A DNA stretch of 64,000 bases, taken from NCBI RefSeq assembly GCF_947623445.1, contig NC_135242.1, positions 4,278,001 through 4,342,000 on the forward strand. The letters are read 5' to 3'. The notes beneath the pieces were generated by a model, which ran no database searches, was not told the origin of the DNA, and worked only from the letters and a program-made list of their open reading frames with translations. Below are positions 53,501 to 64,000 of the stretch, piece after piece. Source of the stretch: Clavelina lepadiformis (Eukaryota; Chordata; Ascidiacea; Aplousobranchia; Clavelinidae). The position numbers were made by a program, and so were the translations under genes. The stretch's first letter is position 1. Each line of letters starts with the position of its first letter.

Positions 53501-56500
53501 GATGACATTAGGAATTCATCGCAAAAATTACCTCAATTCTAACCGCTATCTTTGCCTTTATTACTAACTGTTAATTTCCTACTGACAGTAACTTTAAAGT
53601 GACTCCAAACCAAATATGCTTGCAGGTAACCCTGCAAAACCTGACCGTGAATGCCGACAATGTCATTGAAGTGCAGGCTCGTTCACGCCGAGCAAATGGG
53701 AACTTGCAGTCTACTTTCTTTACAAGAACAGTTTTCATTGGTACGGCTATGCGCTATTTTATCCTTGTTGTTTGTAATGGACAGAGCTGGGTAACCACTC
53801 TCTTAAATGAAGATTCGCTCGACTCTTCGATTAAAAAAGAGTGTTGCTTGTGCTTTTGCTTTTCTATAAATAAGGAGTGCCCTCATTTTGTCTCTTCCAC
53901 TCTCCCTCTTTCTAACAATTCAAAGATATTTTCAATTTGCCACATTTTCGAAAACCAATCGCCTTCGTTTTTTGCAAATTTGCAAGTAGCTTTTGTGTTT
54001 AACTGTAGCCTAATAAATGTTATGAAATTTCATAGAAACCAATGTTAAAGAGTTTTGTTTTCTTCACAAATGATCAATAAAGAAGTAGATTAGAACCTTG
54101 AATTATTGATACCCACGTTCATTAATTTAGTAGGGTATTACTCTTTTTCAAAGCATACTCGTATATCGCTTAAATCATAAAAATAACGGCAGTGTCAAGC
54201 AAATTATTGCTTTACCGTCGTTAGTAAAATGTGTAATCATTGTTGTAACAGATAAAATTAGTCTCAAAGAAGTCAAAAAAACGTAAAGGTTTGTCTTTTT
54301 GTCCAACTACTTTTATCCATTTTGTGCATGCAGAAATTTGTTTGTGCAAAAATGAAGAGCAAATAGTCATTAGAAAAGAGCACTATTGTGGTTTCACACC
54401 TAGTTTGAAATAAAACGTAGCTCTCGAAGTTCCCCGTAAAACAAGGCACATGCTCATGCCCAGCTCTGGTGATGGATATATTCTAACATACATGAAATAA
54501 TTTTTTTTTCATTTAATTGCAGATCTTAATGAATGTATTAATGAAACCTTTCCATGTGATGGTAATGCCAAATGCAGCAATTTCCCTGGAGGTTTCAATT
54601 GTTCTTGTAACTCTGGTTATAATGGAAATGGTTCCATATGCACTGATATAAACGAATGTGAGAATGAAACCTTTCCATGTGATAGTAATGCCAAATGCAG
54701 CAATTTCCCTGGTGGTTTCAATTGTTCTTGTAACTCTGGTTATAATGGAAATGGTTCCATATGCACTGATATAAACGAATGTGAGAATGAAACCTTTCCA
54801 TGTGATAGTAATGCCAAATGCAGCAATTTCCCTGGTGGTTTCAATTGTTCTTGTAACTCTGGTTATAATGGAAATGGTTCCATATGCACTGACATAAACG
54901 AATGCGAGAATGAAATCTTTCCATGTGATGGTAATGCCAAATGCAGCAATTTCCCTGGTGGTTTCAATTGTTCTTGTAACTCTGGTTATAATGGAAATGG
55001 TTCCATATGCACTGACATAAACGAATGTGAGAATGAAACCTTTCCATGTGATGGTAATGCCAAATGCAGCAATTTCCCTGGTGGTTTCAATTGTTCTTGT
55101 AACTCTGGTTATAATGGAAATGGTTCCATATGCACTGACATAAACGAATGTGAGAATGAAACCTTTCCATGTGATAGTAATGCCAAATGCAGCAATTTCC
55201 CTGGTGGTTTTAATTGTTCTTGTAACTCTGGTTATAATGGAAATGGTTCCATATGCACTGACATAAACGAATGCGAGAATGAAACCTTTCCATGTGATGG
55301 TAATGCCGAATGCAGCAATTTCCCTGGTGGTTTTAATTGTTCTTGTAACTCTGGTTATAATGGAAATGGTTCCATATGCACTGATATAAACGAATGTGAG
55401 AATGAAACCTTTCCGTGTGATGGTAATGCCGAATGCAGCAATTTCCCTGGTGGTTTCAATTGTTCTTGTAACTCTGGTTATAATGGAAATGGTTCCATAT
55501 GCACTGATATAAACGAATGTGAGAATGAAACCTTTCCATGTGATGGTAATGCCAAATGCAGCAGTTTACCCGGTAGTTTCAATTGTTCTTGTAACTCTGG
55601 TTATAATGGAAATGGTTCCATATGCACTGATATAAACGAATGTGAGAATGAAACCTTTCCATGTGATGGTAATGCCGAATGCAGCAATTTCCCTGGTGGT
55701 TTCAATTGTTCTTGTAACTCTGGTTATAATGGAAATGGTTCCATATGCACTGATATAAACGAATGTGAGAATGAAACCTTTCCATGTGATGGTAATGCCA
55801 AATGCAGCAATTTCCCTGGTGGTTTCAATTGTTCTTGTAACTCTGGTTATAATGGAAATGGTTCCATATGCACTGACATAAACGAATGCGAGAATGAAAT
55901 CTTTCCGTGTGATGGTAATGCCAAATGCAGCAATTTTCCTGGTGGTTTTAATTGTTCTTGTAATTCTGGTTATAATGGAAATGGTTCCATATGCACTGAC
56001 ATAAACGAATGCGAGAATGAAATCTTTCCATGTGATGGTAATGCCAAATGCAGCAATTTTCCTGGTGGTTTTAATTGTTCTTGTAATTCTGGTTATAATG
56101 GAAATGGTTCCATATGCACTGACATAAACGAATGCGAGAATGAAATCTTTCCATGTGATGGTAATGCCAAATGCAGCAATTTCCCTGGTGGTTTCAATTG
56201 TTCTTGTAACTCTGGTTATAATGGAAATGGTTCCATATGCACTGACATAAACGAATGTGAGAATGAAACCTTTCCATGTGATGGTAATGCCAAATGCAGC
56301 AATTTCCCTGGTGGTTTCAATTGTTCTTGTAACTCTGGTTATAATGGAAATGGTTCCATATGCACTGACATAAACGAATGTGAAAATGAAACCTTTCCAT
56401 GTGATGGTAATGCCGAATGCAGCAATTTCCCTGGTGGTTTTAATTGTTCTTGTAATTCTGGTTATAATGGAAATGGTTCCATATGCACTGACATAAACGA

Positions 56501-59500
56501 ATGCGAGAATGAAACCTTTCCATGTGATGGTAATGCCAAATGCAGCAATTTCCCTGGTGGTTTTAATTGTTCTTGTAACTCTGGTTATAATGGAAATGGT
56601 TCCATATGCACTGACATAAACGAATGCGAGAATGAAATCTTTCCATGTGATGGTAATGCCGAATGCAGCAATTTCCCTGGTGGTTTCAATTGTTCTTGTA
56701 ACTCTGGTTGTAATGGAAATGGTTCCATATGCACTGACATAAACGAATGTGAAAATGAAACCTTTCCATGTGATGGTAATGCCAAATGCAGCAATTTCCC
56801 GGGTGGTTTCAATTGTTCTTGTAACTCTGGTTATAATGGAAATGGTTCCATATGCACTGACATAAACGAATGCGAGAATGAAACCTTTCCATGTGATGGT
56901 AATGCCAAATGCAGCAATTTCCCTGGTGGTTTCAATTGTTCTTGTAACTCTGGTTATAATGGAAATGGTTCCATATGCACTGATATAAACGAATGTGAGA
57001 ATGAAACCTTTCCATGTGATGGTAATGCCAAATGCAGCAATTTTCCCGGTAGTTTCAATTGTTCTTGTAACTCTAGCTATAATGGAAATGGTTCCATATG
57101 CACTGACATAAACGAATGCGAGAATGAAATCTTTCCATGTGATGGTAATGCCAAATGCAGCAATTTTCCTGGTGGTTTCAATTGTTCTTGTAACTCTGGT
57201 TATAATGGAAATGGTTCCATATGCACTGACATAAACGAATGCGAGAATGAAATCTTTCCATGTGATGGTAATGCCAAATGCAGCAATTTCCCTGGTGGTT
57301 TCAATTGTTCTTGTAACTCTGGTTATAATGGAAATGGTTCCATATGCACTGACATAAACGAATGCGAGAATGAAATCTTTCCATGTGATGGTAATGCCAA
57401 ATGCAGCAATTTTCCTGGTGGTTTCAATTGTTCTTGTAACTCTGGTTATAATGGAAATGGTTCCATATGCACTGACATAAACGAATGCGAGAATGAAATC
57501 TTTCCATGTGATGGTAATGCCAAATGCAGCAATTTTCCTGGTGGTTTTAATTGTTCTTGTAACTCTGGTTATAATGGAAATGGTTCCATATGCACTGACA
57601 TAAACGAATGCGAGAATGAAATCTTTGCATGTGATGGTAATGCCAAATGCAGCAATTTCCCTGGTGGTTTCAATTGTTCTTGTAACTCTGGTTATAATGG
57701 AAATGGTTCCATATGCACTGATATAAACGAATGTGAGAATGAAACCTTTCCATGTGATGGTAATGCCGAATGCAGCAATTTCCCTGGTGGTTTTAATTGT
57801 TCTTGTAACTCTGGTTATAATGGAAATGGTTCCATATGCACTGACATAAACGAATGCGAGAATGAAATCTTTCCATGTGATGGTAATGCCAAATGCAGCA
57901 ATTTCCCTGGTGGTTTCAATTGTTCTTGTAACTCTGGTTATAATGGAAATGGTTCCATATGCACTGATATAAACGAATGCGAGAATGAAACCTTTCCGTG
58001 TGATGGTAATGCCAAATGCAGCAATTTTCCCGGTGGTTTCAATTGTTCTTGTAACTCTGGTTATAATGGAAATGGTTCCACATGCACTGACATAAACGAA
58101 TGCGAGACTGGAAACGGTAGCTGTTCTAATAATGCAGCTTGCGTTAACTTCCCAGGATCATTTAATTGTTCTTGTGATTCTGGGTTTGCTGGTAATGGAA
58201 CTTACTGTTTAGGTAAATATAGTTAGAGGGACCTGTGTAGTAATGTTTATATTAATTAACAAAATGATGTAATATTTTTTTTATCATTTTTGTGAATTGT
58301 AGTAGTAATTATATATTGGCGTTATCTCATTATTGAAAATTGCTTTCTAGTCATTAAATTTTTTTTTGCAGAAATTCCCCAACTTTCAGCTTTCATTACA
58401 AACATTACTTCAGTTTCATTTGTACTGGTTCTTAATGTGATGGAACCCACACTTTTCTATGAGGTATTTTATTTTAAAATGATGAGGGTTTTAATTTTGA
58501 TGAACAGACTTTTGTTATGGTCATTGCAATCTGTATAATAAGGTTAAGATAACTAGGTAATAAAATCTATATTATTTTTCTTTATTTAGATGTGTAATTT
58601 TGTTTAAATGCGCTTTTTAGCGCTACACCAGAAGCAAAAAAATAGCGAAATGTATTTGTTGTTTTCTTTATCTTTATAGACTGTTGTGACCAACCTTGAC
58701 ACAACAGAAGCTATTGTTTTACAAATCAACAACCCTGAGCTGGTCATTAAAAATCTTACCGAAGGAACAAATTACTCTGTAATGGTGGTTGTTAGACATT
58801 CTGACGTTTCACTCAACCTCTACCAAGTAACAAGTAAATACCAACGTATCGTAAAACAGCGAAGATTTTTTATATGTGTATTTCATTAAATTGAACGGTA
58901 TGTAAATATCAGTTTCATAGCTCCTATGTAGCGAAACTTTATTGCATTGTAATGCTATGTTAAGCACCTGGATTGCCATCTGGTTTTCAACCTGAAAACG
59001 TTGAAACAAACTTTGCAACGTTTTCTTGGGATTCTCTAAAAGGAGCTTCATATTACATTATCAGTGCATTTTTAAGAGATACCAGAAGACAAAGACAGAC
59101 ATCTACTGATGACGTTGTAAGAAAGTTTTGTAATAGTTGATTAAACCTGCAAGTGTTGTAAGCCATACGTGTTCATACATGCAACTGTTTTAAGTCAAAC
59201 TTCAAAAGAAACCAAAACCTTTGAAAACGTGCATGCATATCCTCTGTACTTTACAGGTTGTGGCTAATGTGACAGACACAACATCAGGTGCAATAAAGGG
59301 ATTTCGTTCTGGCAGCAATTATCAAATTTCGTTTGCAGGCGGAAATGTTGGCGGTTTGGGCCCTTCCGTGTATACCTCTATTGTTACAAGTGAATAATCT
59401 TGCAATGCACATTTAACATTTTAAGCCAAATGGACTCTTTTCTGATAGTAATCACTTGTTCTACTATCAAATTGCTTCTTTCAGGGCCAGCCGCAGTTAT

Positions 59501-61461
59501 GCCGGTAGTTGAAGCATACAATGGCACATTCGTGAACATAACTTGGCCTTTGCCAATGGGAGCGGTTAACTACACTGCCACGATCTATTCCAATGATACT
59601 GTAACAAGCGTTGTGCACACAGAAGGTAACTTTGTTTGAATAAATTTTTTTATTATGTAGACATTTTAAAGAGAATGAAGTCACATGATCTCATCGTATA
59701 ATGAACATTGTTTACCCTAAATGGGCATATTGCAAACTTGGAAATTACAAAGTAAAATCTATTGATGACTATTTATTAAAAGTTCAACGTACATATGCTT
59801 TAAACTGACGTTTGGTGTCCGAGTTTTAGTTTAGTTTCTATGTACATGGAATAAAGCTGCACAACTTCATAACAGTGATCTTGTTCTTTTAGACCTTTAT
59901 GCTGAAATCGAAAATCTAAACCCTGTATTGGACTACAGAATAGAAATTTATGGCTGCAATACTGAAAATTTATGCAGCAATGCATCAACCCTTGTTTTAG
60001 AAATAGGTTAGTCATGAACAGCTGTGAATTGGCTTGTCCAGTCTACACAAGTTTGTTCTTACACATACATTTTCCCCATTTCTTATTTGCAAAACCATTA
60101 GAGTTTGATATATCAATCTTGTAGTTGTGTATTGTTGAATTGTTTTGTTGCCCCTACAAACTGGCCTTTGTATTTTCCAGATGAATGTGAAAACGCAAAC
60201 GCACTCTGTAGTGTTAATGCTAGCTGTACTAACACGGTAGGTAGCTTCACTTGCCTCTGTGAAAATGGCTTTGCTGACAACGGTACCCACTGCGTTGATG
60301 TAGACGAATGCGCCGCTAGTAGCTGCGATGCAAATTCCAGGTGTACCAATGGCGAAGGCAGTTTTTATTGCACCTGCAATGTTGGATTCACTGGAAATGG
60401 AAAGACGTGTGTCGAAGACATGGATGAATGCGCTTTGGATTCACATAACTGTCATCTAAACGCCCGTTGCAACAGCACCAACGGCAGTTTTACCTGCACC
60501 TGCAACCCTGGATATACCGGTTACGGTGTCAATTGCACGGATATCGACGAGTGCGAAATAGGCACGGCTGGTTGTCATCCCCAAGCCAACTGTGAGAACT
60601 CAGAAGGAGGCTATCAGTGTACTTGCTTGTCTGGATTTTCGGGCAACGGTGTAGTTTGCAACGACGTTGATGAGTGTTTGAGTAATGGAAGGATTTGTCG
60701 TGAAAACGCGTTTTGCCGCAATTCGTTTGGAAGTTTTGCTTGTATCTGTAGCCAAGGATTTGTTAGTGACGGGATTGTTTGTCACAAAAATGGTAAGTAC
60801 TTATCGAGTGCGTAATCCGATGTGTAGTGATCGTATTAAAGCCTCTTTAATCTTTGACATTTCGTGTTGAAATCTTACTTTCGCGTATGTAATGTTGCCA
60901 ATTATGTTTATTATGCGGCCAAATGATAAACGAGTGGTGTCTGGCAACATGTATTATGCTGATTTGATCTCGCCGATTAACCTTTATGGGAAAATGATTT
61001 TTGTTTCTTTTTCAGATTTTATTTGGTGGATACCAGTTTTGGTGGTGATCATGATAGCGGTCGCAGTAATAGTCTTTGCTGTGATTGTTTACAGACGAAA
61101 ACATGCCACTGTGAGTTAATATAGAATAATCGCCTGGTCTTAAACACACGCAGTGCGAATATATTTAAGTCAGGGATAATTTCAGAGCAAATTTGTTTTG
61201 ACAGTCAGTTTTGACTATAATGTTTTTTAAGTTTATTCATACTTTTTACCAAAAAATGTATCTTTACTTTTTTGAATCTTAAATGACATGCTTTTAATTA
61301 CTGTTTTAATCTTTCAGAAAAAATATGTTGTGAACGGAAGTAAAGAAGGAAATGACGCTCACCACCAAAGCTTACAACATAACCATAACAACGAACTTGA
61401 AAGCAACAGAGTGGGAAAAGGGGAGAGAACTGATGTCGAAATACGAGTTGACAATTTGTAA
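47563..61461 (+). CDS. Gene B: intact SP-FN3-SEA-FN3-EGF(30)-FN3(3)-EGF(5)-TM receptor-like protein
   Basis: Twenty exons, 6,948 nt, 2,315 aa: 47563-47638, 48449-48603, 50073-50172, 50417-50594, 50805-50923, 51048-51338, 51460-51666, 51859-52062, 52291-52466, 53626-53740, 54523-58212, 58372-58463, 58680-58833, 58965-59116, 59257-59389, 59485-59625, 59893-60006, 60181-60792, 61016-61110, 61318-61461. Phases close throughout; intron 7 appears GC-AG. Order: signal peptide (1-25), FN3-like modules (about 26-209), SEA-like (210-306; VSVVELENDGSG, ILCHHEIIL), a linker with conserved cysteines shared with gene A (IYGIKQEYLIK), FN3-like (444-540), 30 EGF units (541-1770), three FN3-like modules (1771-2032; TFSWDSLKGASYY), five EGF domains (2033-2236; DxDEC, calcium-binding type), one membrane helix (about 2240-2262) and a 50-residue polar tail. 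It is most likely a cell-surface adhesion or recognition protein; the ligand is unknown. The ATG chosen is the one directly before the hydrophobic leader. Confidence 0.92.
49230..49440. other. Gene B intron 2 segment with short repeat
   Basis: The 1.47-kb intron 2 (48604-50072) has no second gene. A GTCAGTTGGTTGTGAACT block occurs twice (near 49325 and 49362). Small open frames on both strands are unsupported. Confidence 0.4.
52567..53625 (+). repeat. Tandemly duplicated splice-acceptor segment, interrupted by a hAT MITE
   Basis: A 269-bp unit (53357-53625) ending in the exon 10 acceptor TTGCAG is preceded by another copy (52567-52809 plus 53331-53356), about 95% identical, ending in its own ACTTGCAG. 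Only the first copy contains the transposon, so duplication came first. Use of the upstream acceptor at 53356 would add VSPTCI and a stop. Confidence 0.9.
52810..53322. mobile_element. hAT-type MITE in gene B intron 9
   Basis: A 513-bp element with ends CATAGGTCGGCAACC and GGTTGCCGAACCTTG, imperfect inverted repeats of hAT type. It is flanked by CTTTAAAG (52802-52809) and CTCTAAAG (53323-53330), an 8-bp target duplication with one change. No transposase inside. It differs from the element at 3113-3450. Confidence 0.9.
54523..58212 (+). repeat. 30-unit EGF coding minisatellite of gene B
   Basis: Twenty-nine units of exactly 123 bp from 54523 to 58089, then one diverged unit, in a single 3,690-bp exon with no stop. 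Consensus: D-I-N-E-C-E-N-E, (T/I)FPCD(G/S), NA(K/E)CSN, FPGGFNCSC, NSGYNGNGS, ICT. Variation is confined to a few sites, mostly synonymous, plus T/I, G/S and K/E swaps. Single oddities are a Y to C (near 56709), P to A (near 57627) and G to S (near 57075). The start is DINEC or DLNEC rather than DxDEC. The unit has almost no methionine, so ATG-based gene finders miss this exon. Confidence 0.97.
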
Positions 61462-62879
61462 TTCTAAGGAAGTTTTAACTCAAGTTTCCTTGTTATGTTG
61501 TTGTGTAGTACACAAACAACTGAGTACGTTCTTGCTGCCAGGTTTGAAACCAGTTTTACATCGACCCATCGACGATTTGGGCTTTGATTTTAGTAATTGT
61601 TTGTTATTTCGTTTGCAAAACGTGAGTAGAAGTGAAAACATTTTTTTAATTACACACTAATCATTGGACAATAAATTTGTTTTCATGAAATTAAACTATG
61701 TTTAAAATATCGTTTGCTTTGTTACAGCATTTTTTATAGCCTATGTTGTAATTGTTTTTTCTTATACCCTCCTTTGTATTAATTGTGCTTGGAATAAAAT
61801 TTCTTCTTCTACTACTTCAGGCACTTGTCAATAATAAAATTTAACTGTATGCCATCTTGGACGGTATGTTTTGCCGAAGAAGCTATTGTTGACTTGGTTG
61901 GTATTAGAATATTAGCTACGTAAGCTGATTTTTAAGTTTTTGATTGGTAGTGCTTTATGTCAAGTGCAAGGTTACGAAGATGTTTCATGTGACCGGCCTC
62001 CATGTTTTGTTGGTTTTGAAGTTGGGTTCTCCGTACCCTACTCCCGCGCGGAAATTTGGAATTTGGAAAAAAAGTCATAAGCAGAGCTGTTGCACTTATT
62101 CCATACAATGTAGCCTAGATCGCTTTTATGCTTTTTTTTCTAAATAAAAAATCTAGTTTTTCTCTAGTATCCCGTAAAATATAGACTGGTTAAACCAATT
62201 GATTAAGCCGGTTCCAAATGTTTAATAAGAGTTCAGAAAAAAATTTAAAAAGAAAACGTATTGAATGATTAGAAACAAAAATAGATTGTTTTACGCAAGC
62301 AAAAAGGGAAAATACGTTGTTGGCAAAATTACTGGCAGAAATTGTGGCCAATTCAACTTAAAGAAAAGCTAAACTTAACCTAAGTTTATAAACCGCAGGA
62401 AACTTTGAATTAATTTAAGCATGCGTTCAATATTCATTATAGCGTTTATAAATGAAGTGGCGTCGCGGTTTTTTGGTTCAAACAACGCACACGTTGGACA
62501 TAATCCCGGTATAAGCTTAATGAACCGAAGAGTAAAGTTGCGCAATTCGCAACAGACCTTTTTGCGTTACTAACGCGAACCTCATTCAGTAGGTAAGTCC
62601 TCAGAGCAAGACATTGAACGCTAGGTTCTAAAAATTCGAAATCTGATAAACACATTGCTTATTAAGAACATAGCCAAGGCTCGAACCTAAACAACGTTTA
62701 CTAAAGTTTATTCGTGTTGTTTCAAGGGAGGTTGTGTTGTCTAATCATTGCATTTTTTTTATAAGTCGTAACATGTTAAGAATTTAAAATGAAAACATTC
62801 GTTGTTGTTATATGATTTGCGAACGAAGCCAAATCATCAAGTGCAATAGCCAAATGGTTTGGTAGACACCAACAGCATA
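61462..62879. other. Gene B 3' UTR and spacer before the third paralogue
   Basis: Contains the polyadenylation candidates and AT-rich DNA. The open frames near 61.35-61.66 and 61.94-62.15 kb overlap exon 20 out of frame or lack support. No gene recognised. Confidence 0.55.
61793..61798 (+). promoter_or_regulatory. Candidate polyadenylation signal of gene B
   Basis: AATAAA lies 332 bases after the gene B stop, followed by a TTTCTTCTTCT tract. A second AATAAA-type site lies near 61831. Confidence 0.55.
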
Positions 62880-63882
62880 ATGGTAAAAGCTAAGAGATTC
62901 ATCAAATTACTCTTTGTGGCATTTGAGTTGTCAATCTTAACAGGCTATGCCCAGATTTCAGGTAATGTTTTGAACTAAATGTTAATCTCAAACAAAACCT
63001 TGCGTAGATTTGTGTACTACTAATCTAACTGGTATGCATCAAGCACGTCATATTAACAACTTGATTTAAGTGTCGATGTTTATTTGTAGCTAATATCCTA
63101 ACAATTTCAAATTTTACTTATAAAGTAATTTAGAGTTAAAACATGCACTAAAAATAAATTTTTGGTTTTTAAAATATATAAGAAAACATATTTAAGCAGT
63201 AATAGTCATAAAAATATTTTATTCAAAACGTTTTTAACACAAAATATAATTAGTAACTACCTTGGGTTTTCCCCGTAGACAAAACGGTCACTTTGGTACT
63301 TCGTGGAGAAGGTTTGTTGCGAGTTTGGTATGGTAAGGTTAATAATAATGTTAAGTTTAAGATTCCGCTCAGAATCTTTATCCTCGAACTGAGTATAATT
63401 AATTATTTAATTAATCCTCGAACTTAATAATAATTAATGATTCCTTTTATCAACTGTCACTCAAACAACGACGTTTGCTCCGTTTGTTTATCATAATCTA
63501 TTACAAATGTGAAACAAGCTTGCGTTCAGTTTGACGTGCCACGATTTCCAGTACAGGGTTAAAGACTCGTGGTTTAAGAAACTCTCCTTTGACCTGTTAA
63601 ATAAACGTTGTTGTAACATTTCTAAATCCCTAATTCAAAAAATCTTTCTCTCAGGTAAAAGTATTTGATTAAAATTAACCACTTGCTTATGTAGTCTTGT
63701 GTTAGTTTTTTAAATTTCTGCTTTTAGCCCCAGCTATCGTCAGTGTGGGTGAAGTTAACTGGACTTGATTTGTGATAACATACAGAGCTGTTCCTGACCC
63801 TGTGGCATTTGAAATTAAAGTAACAGCACACCATAACAGTAGTGATGTCCTGAAAGATATTACTACTTCAACTAAATTAGAA
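62880..63882 (+). pseudogene. Third A/B paralogue, first two exons, in-frame TGA in exon 2
   Basis: Exon 1, 62880-62961, encodes MVKAKRFIKLLFVAFELS..., a signal peptide, and ends in phase 1 like genes A and B. Exon 2, 63728-63882, is exactly 155 nt with an AG acceptor and GT donor in the same phases as A and B. It reads as the first FN3 strand set (FVITYRAVPDPVAFEIKVTA). TGA at 63766-63768 interrupts it after GEVNWT. The gene continues beyond the window, so it could be a decayed copy, an allele or a sequencing error. Intron 1 (62962-63727) shows nothing else. Confidence 0.65.
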
Positions 63883-64000
63883 GTAGCCTAATCTATTTGT
63901 AAGTAAGTAAATTTTGTAGGTTATTTTAAATCATTTCTTTTAACTTTATGATATGAGTTGATTTTTTTATAAGCTTGGTTAATATAACTGTAGTCATGTT

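Overview
The window is animal nuclear DNA. It is AT-rich, has many short GT-AG introns, long secreted or membrane proteins built from EGF, FN3 and SEA modules, and many small DNA transposons. The style fits a compact invertebrate chordate genome, most likely an ascidian of Ciona type. That assignment is an inference from style and gene content, not from a species-specific marker. I saw no rRNA, tRNA gene or CRISPR array.

Layout. (1) 1.9-14.4 kb, + strand: gene A, a type I membrane protein with signal peptide, FN3-like modules, a SEA-like module, about 19 tandem EGF units, one membrane helix and a tail made of repeated small exons. Its EGF exon carries one frame change and two identical in-frame TGA codons, so this copy may be non-functional, polymorphic or misassembled. 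(2) 15.9-44.6 kb: a cluster of four SLC22-type transporters with the same 12-exon plan: C (+, 15.9-18.9), E (+, 23.7-26.9), D (-, 31.0-27.7) and F (-, 44.6-40.4). C resembles D, and E resembles F. All four sum to an open frame (556-594 aa). Between them lie the remains of a large inverted duplication, partial transporter exons, a CACTG-ended transposon, hAT-type transposon pieces, and a stray copy of the gene A promoter plus first exon. (3) 47.6-61.5 kb, + strand: gene B, a complete 20-exon paralogue of gene A (about 2,315 aa). It has 30 nearly identical EGF units in one 3,690-bp exon that contains almost no ATG in frame, plus three extra FN3 modules, five more EGF domains, a membrane helix and a short tail. 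(4) 62.9 kb to the window end: first two exons of a third paralogue, with an in-frame TGA in exon 2.

Reading the locus. The receptor-like genes A, B and the third copy form a tandem family with conserved exon phases and even exact exon lengths (exon 2 is 155 nt in all three; the SEA exon is 291 nt in A and B). The transporter cluster sits inside this family, and a piece of gene A has been copied into it, so both families have been reshuffled together. The most unusual content is the fast-changing EGF arrays: 123-bp coding minisatellites with 369-bp higher-order units in A, and a freshly homogenised 30-unit array in B. These are attached to single-pass receptors whose tails differ completely. 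A variable recognition or adhesion role is a reasonable hypothesis, but nothing in the sequence proves it.
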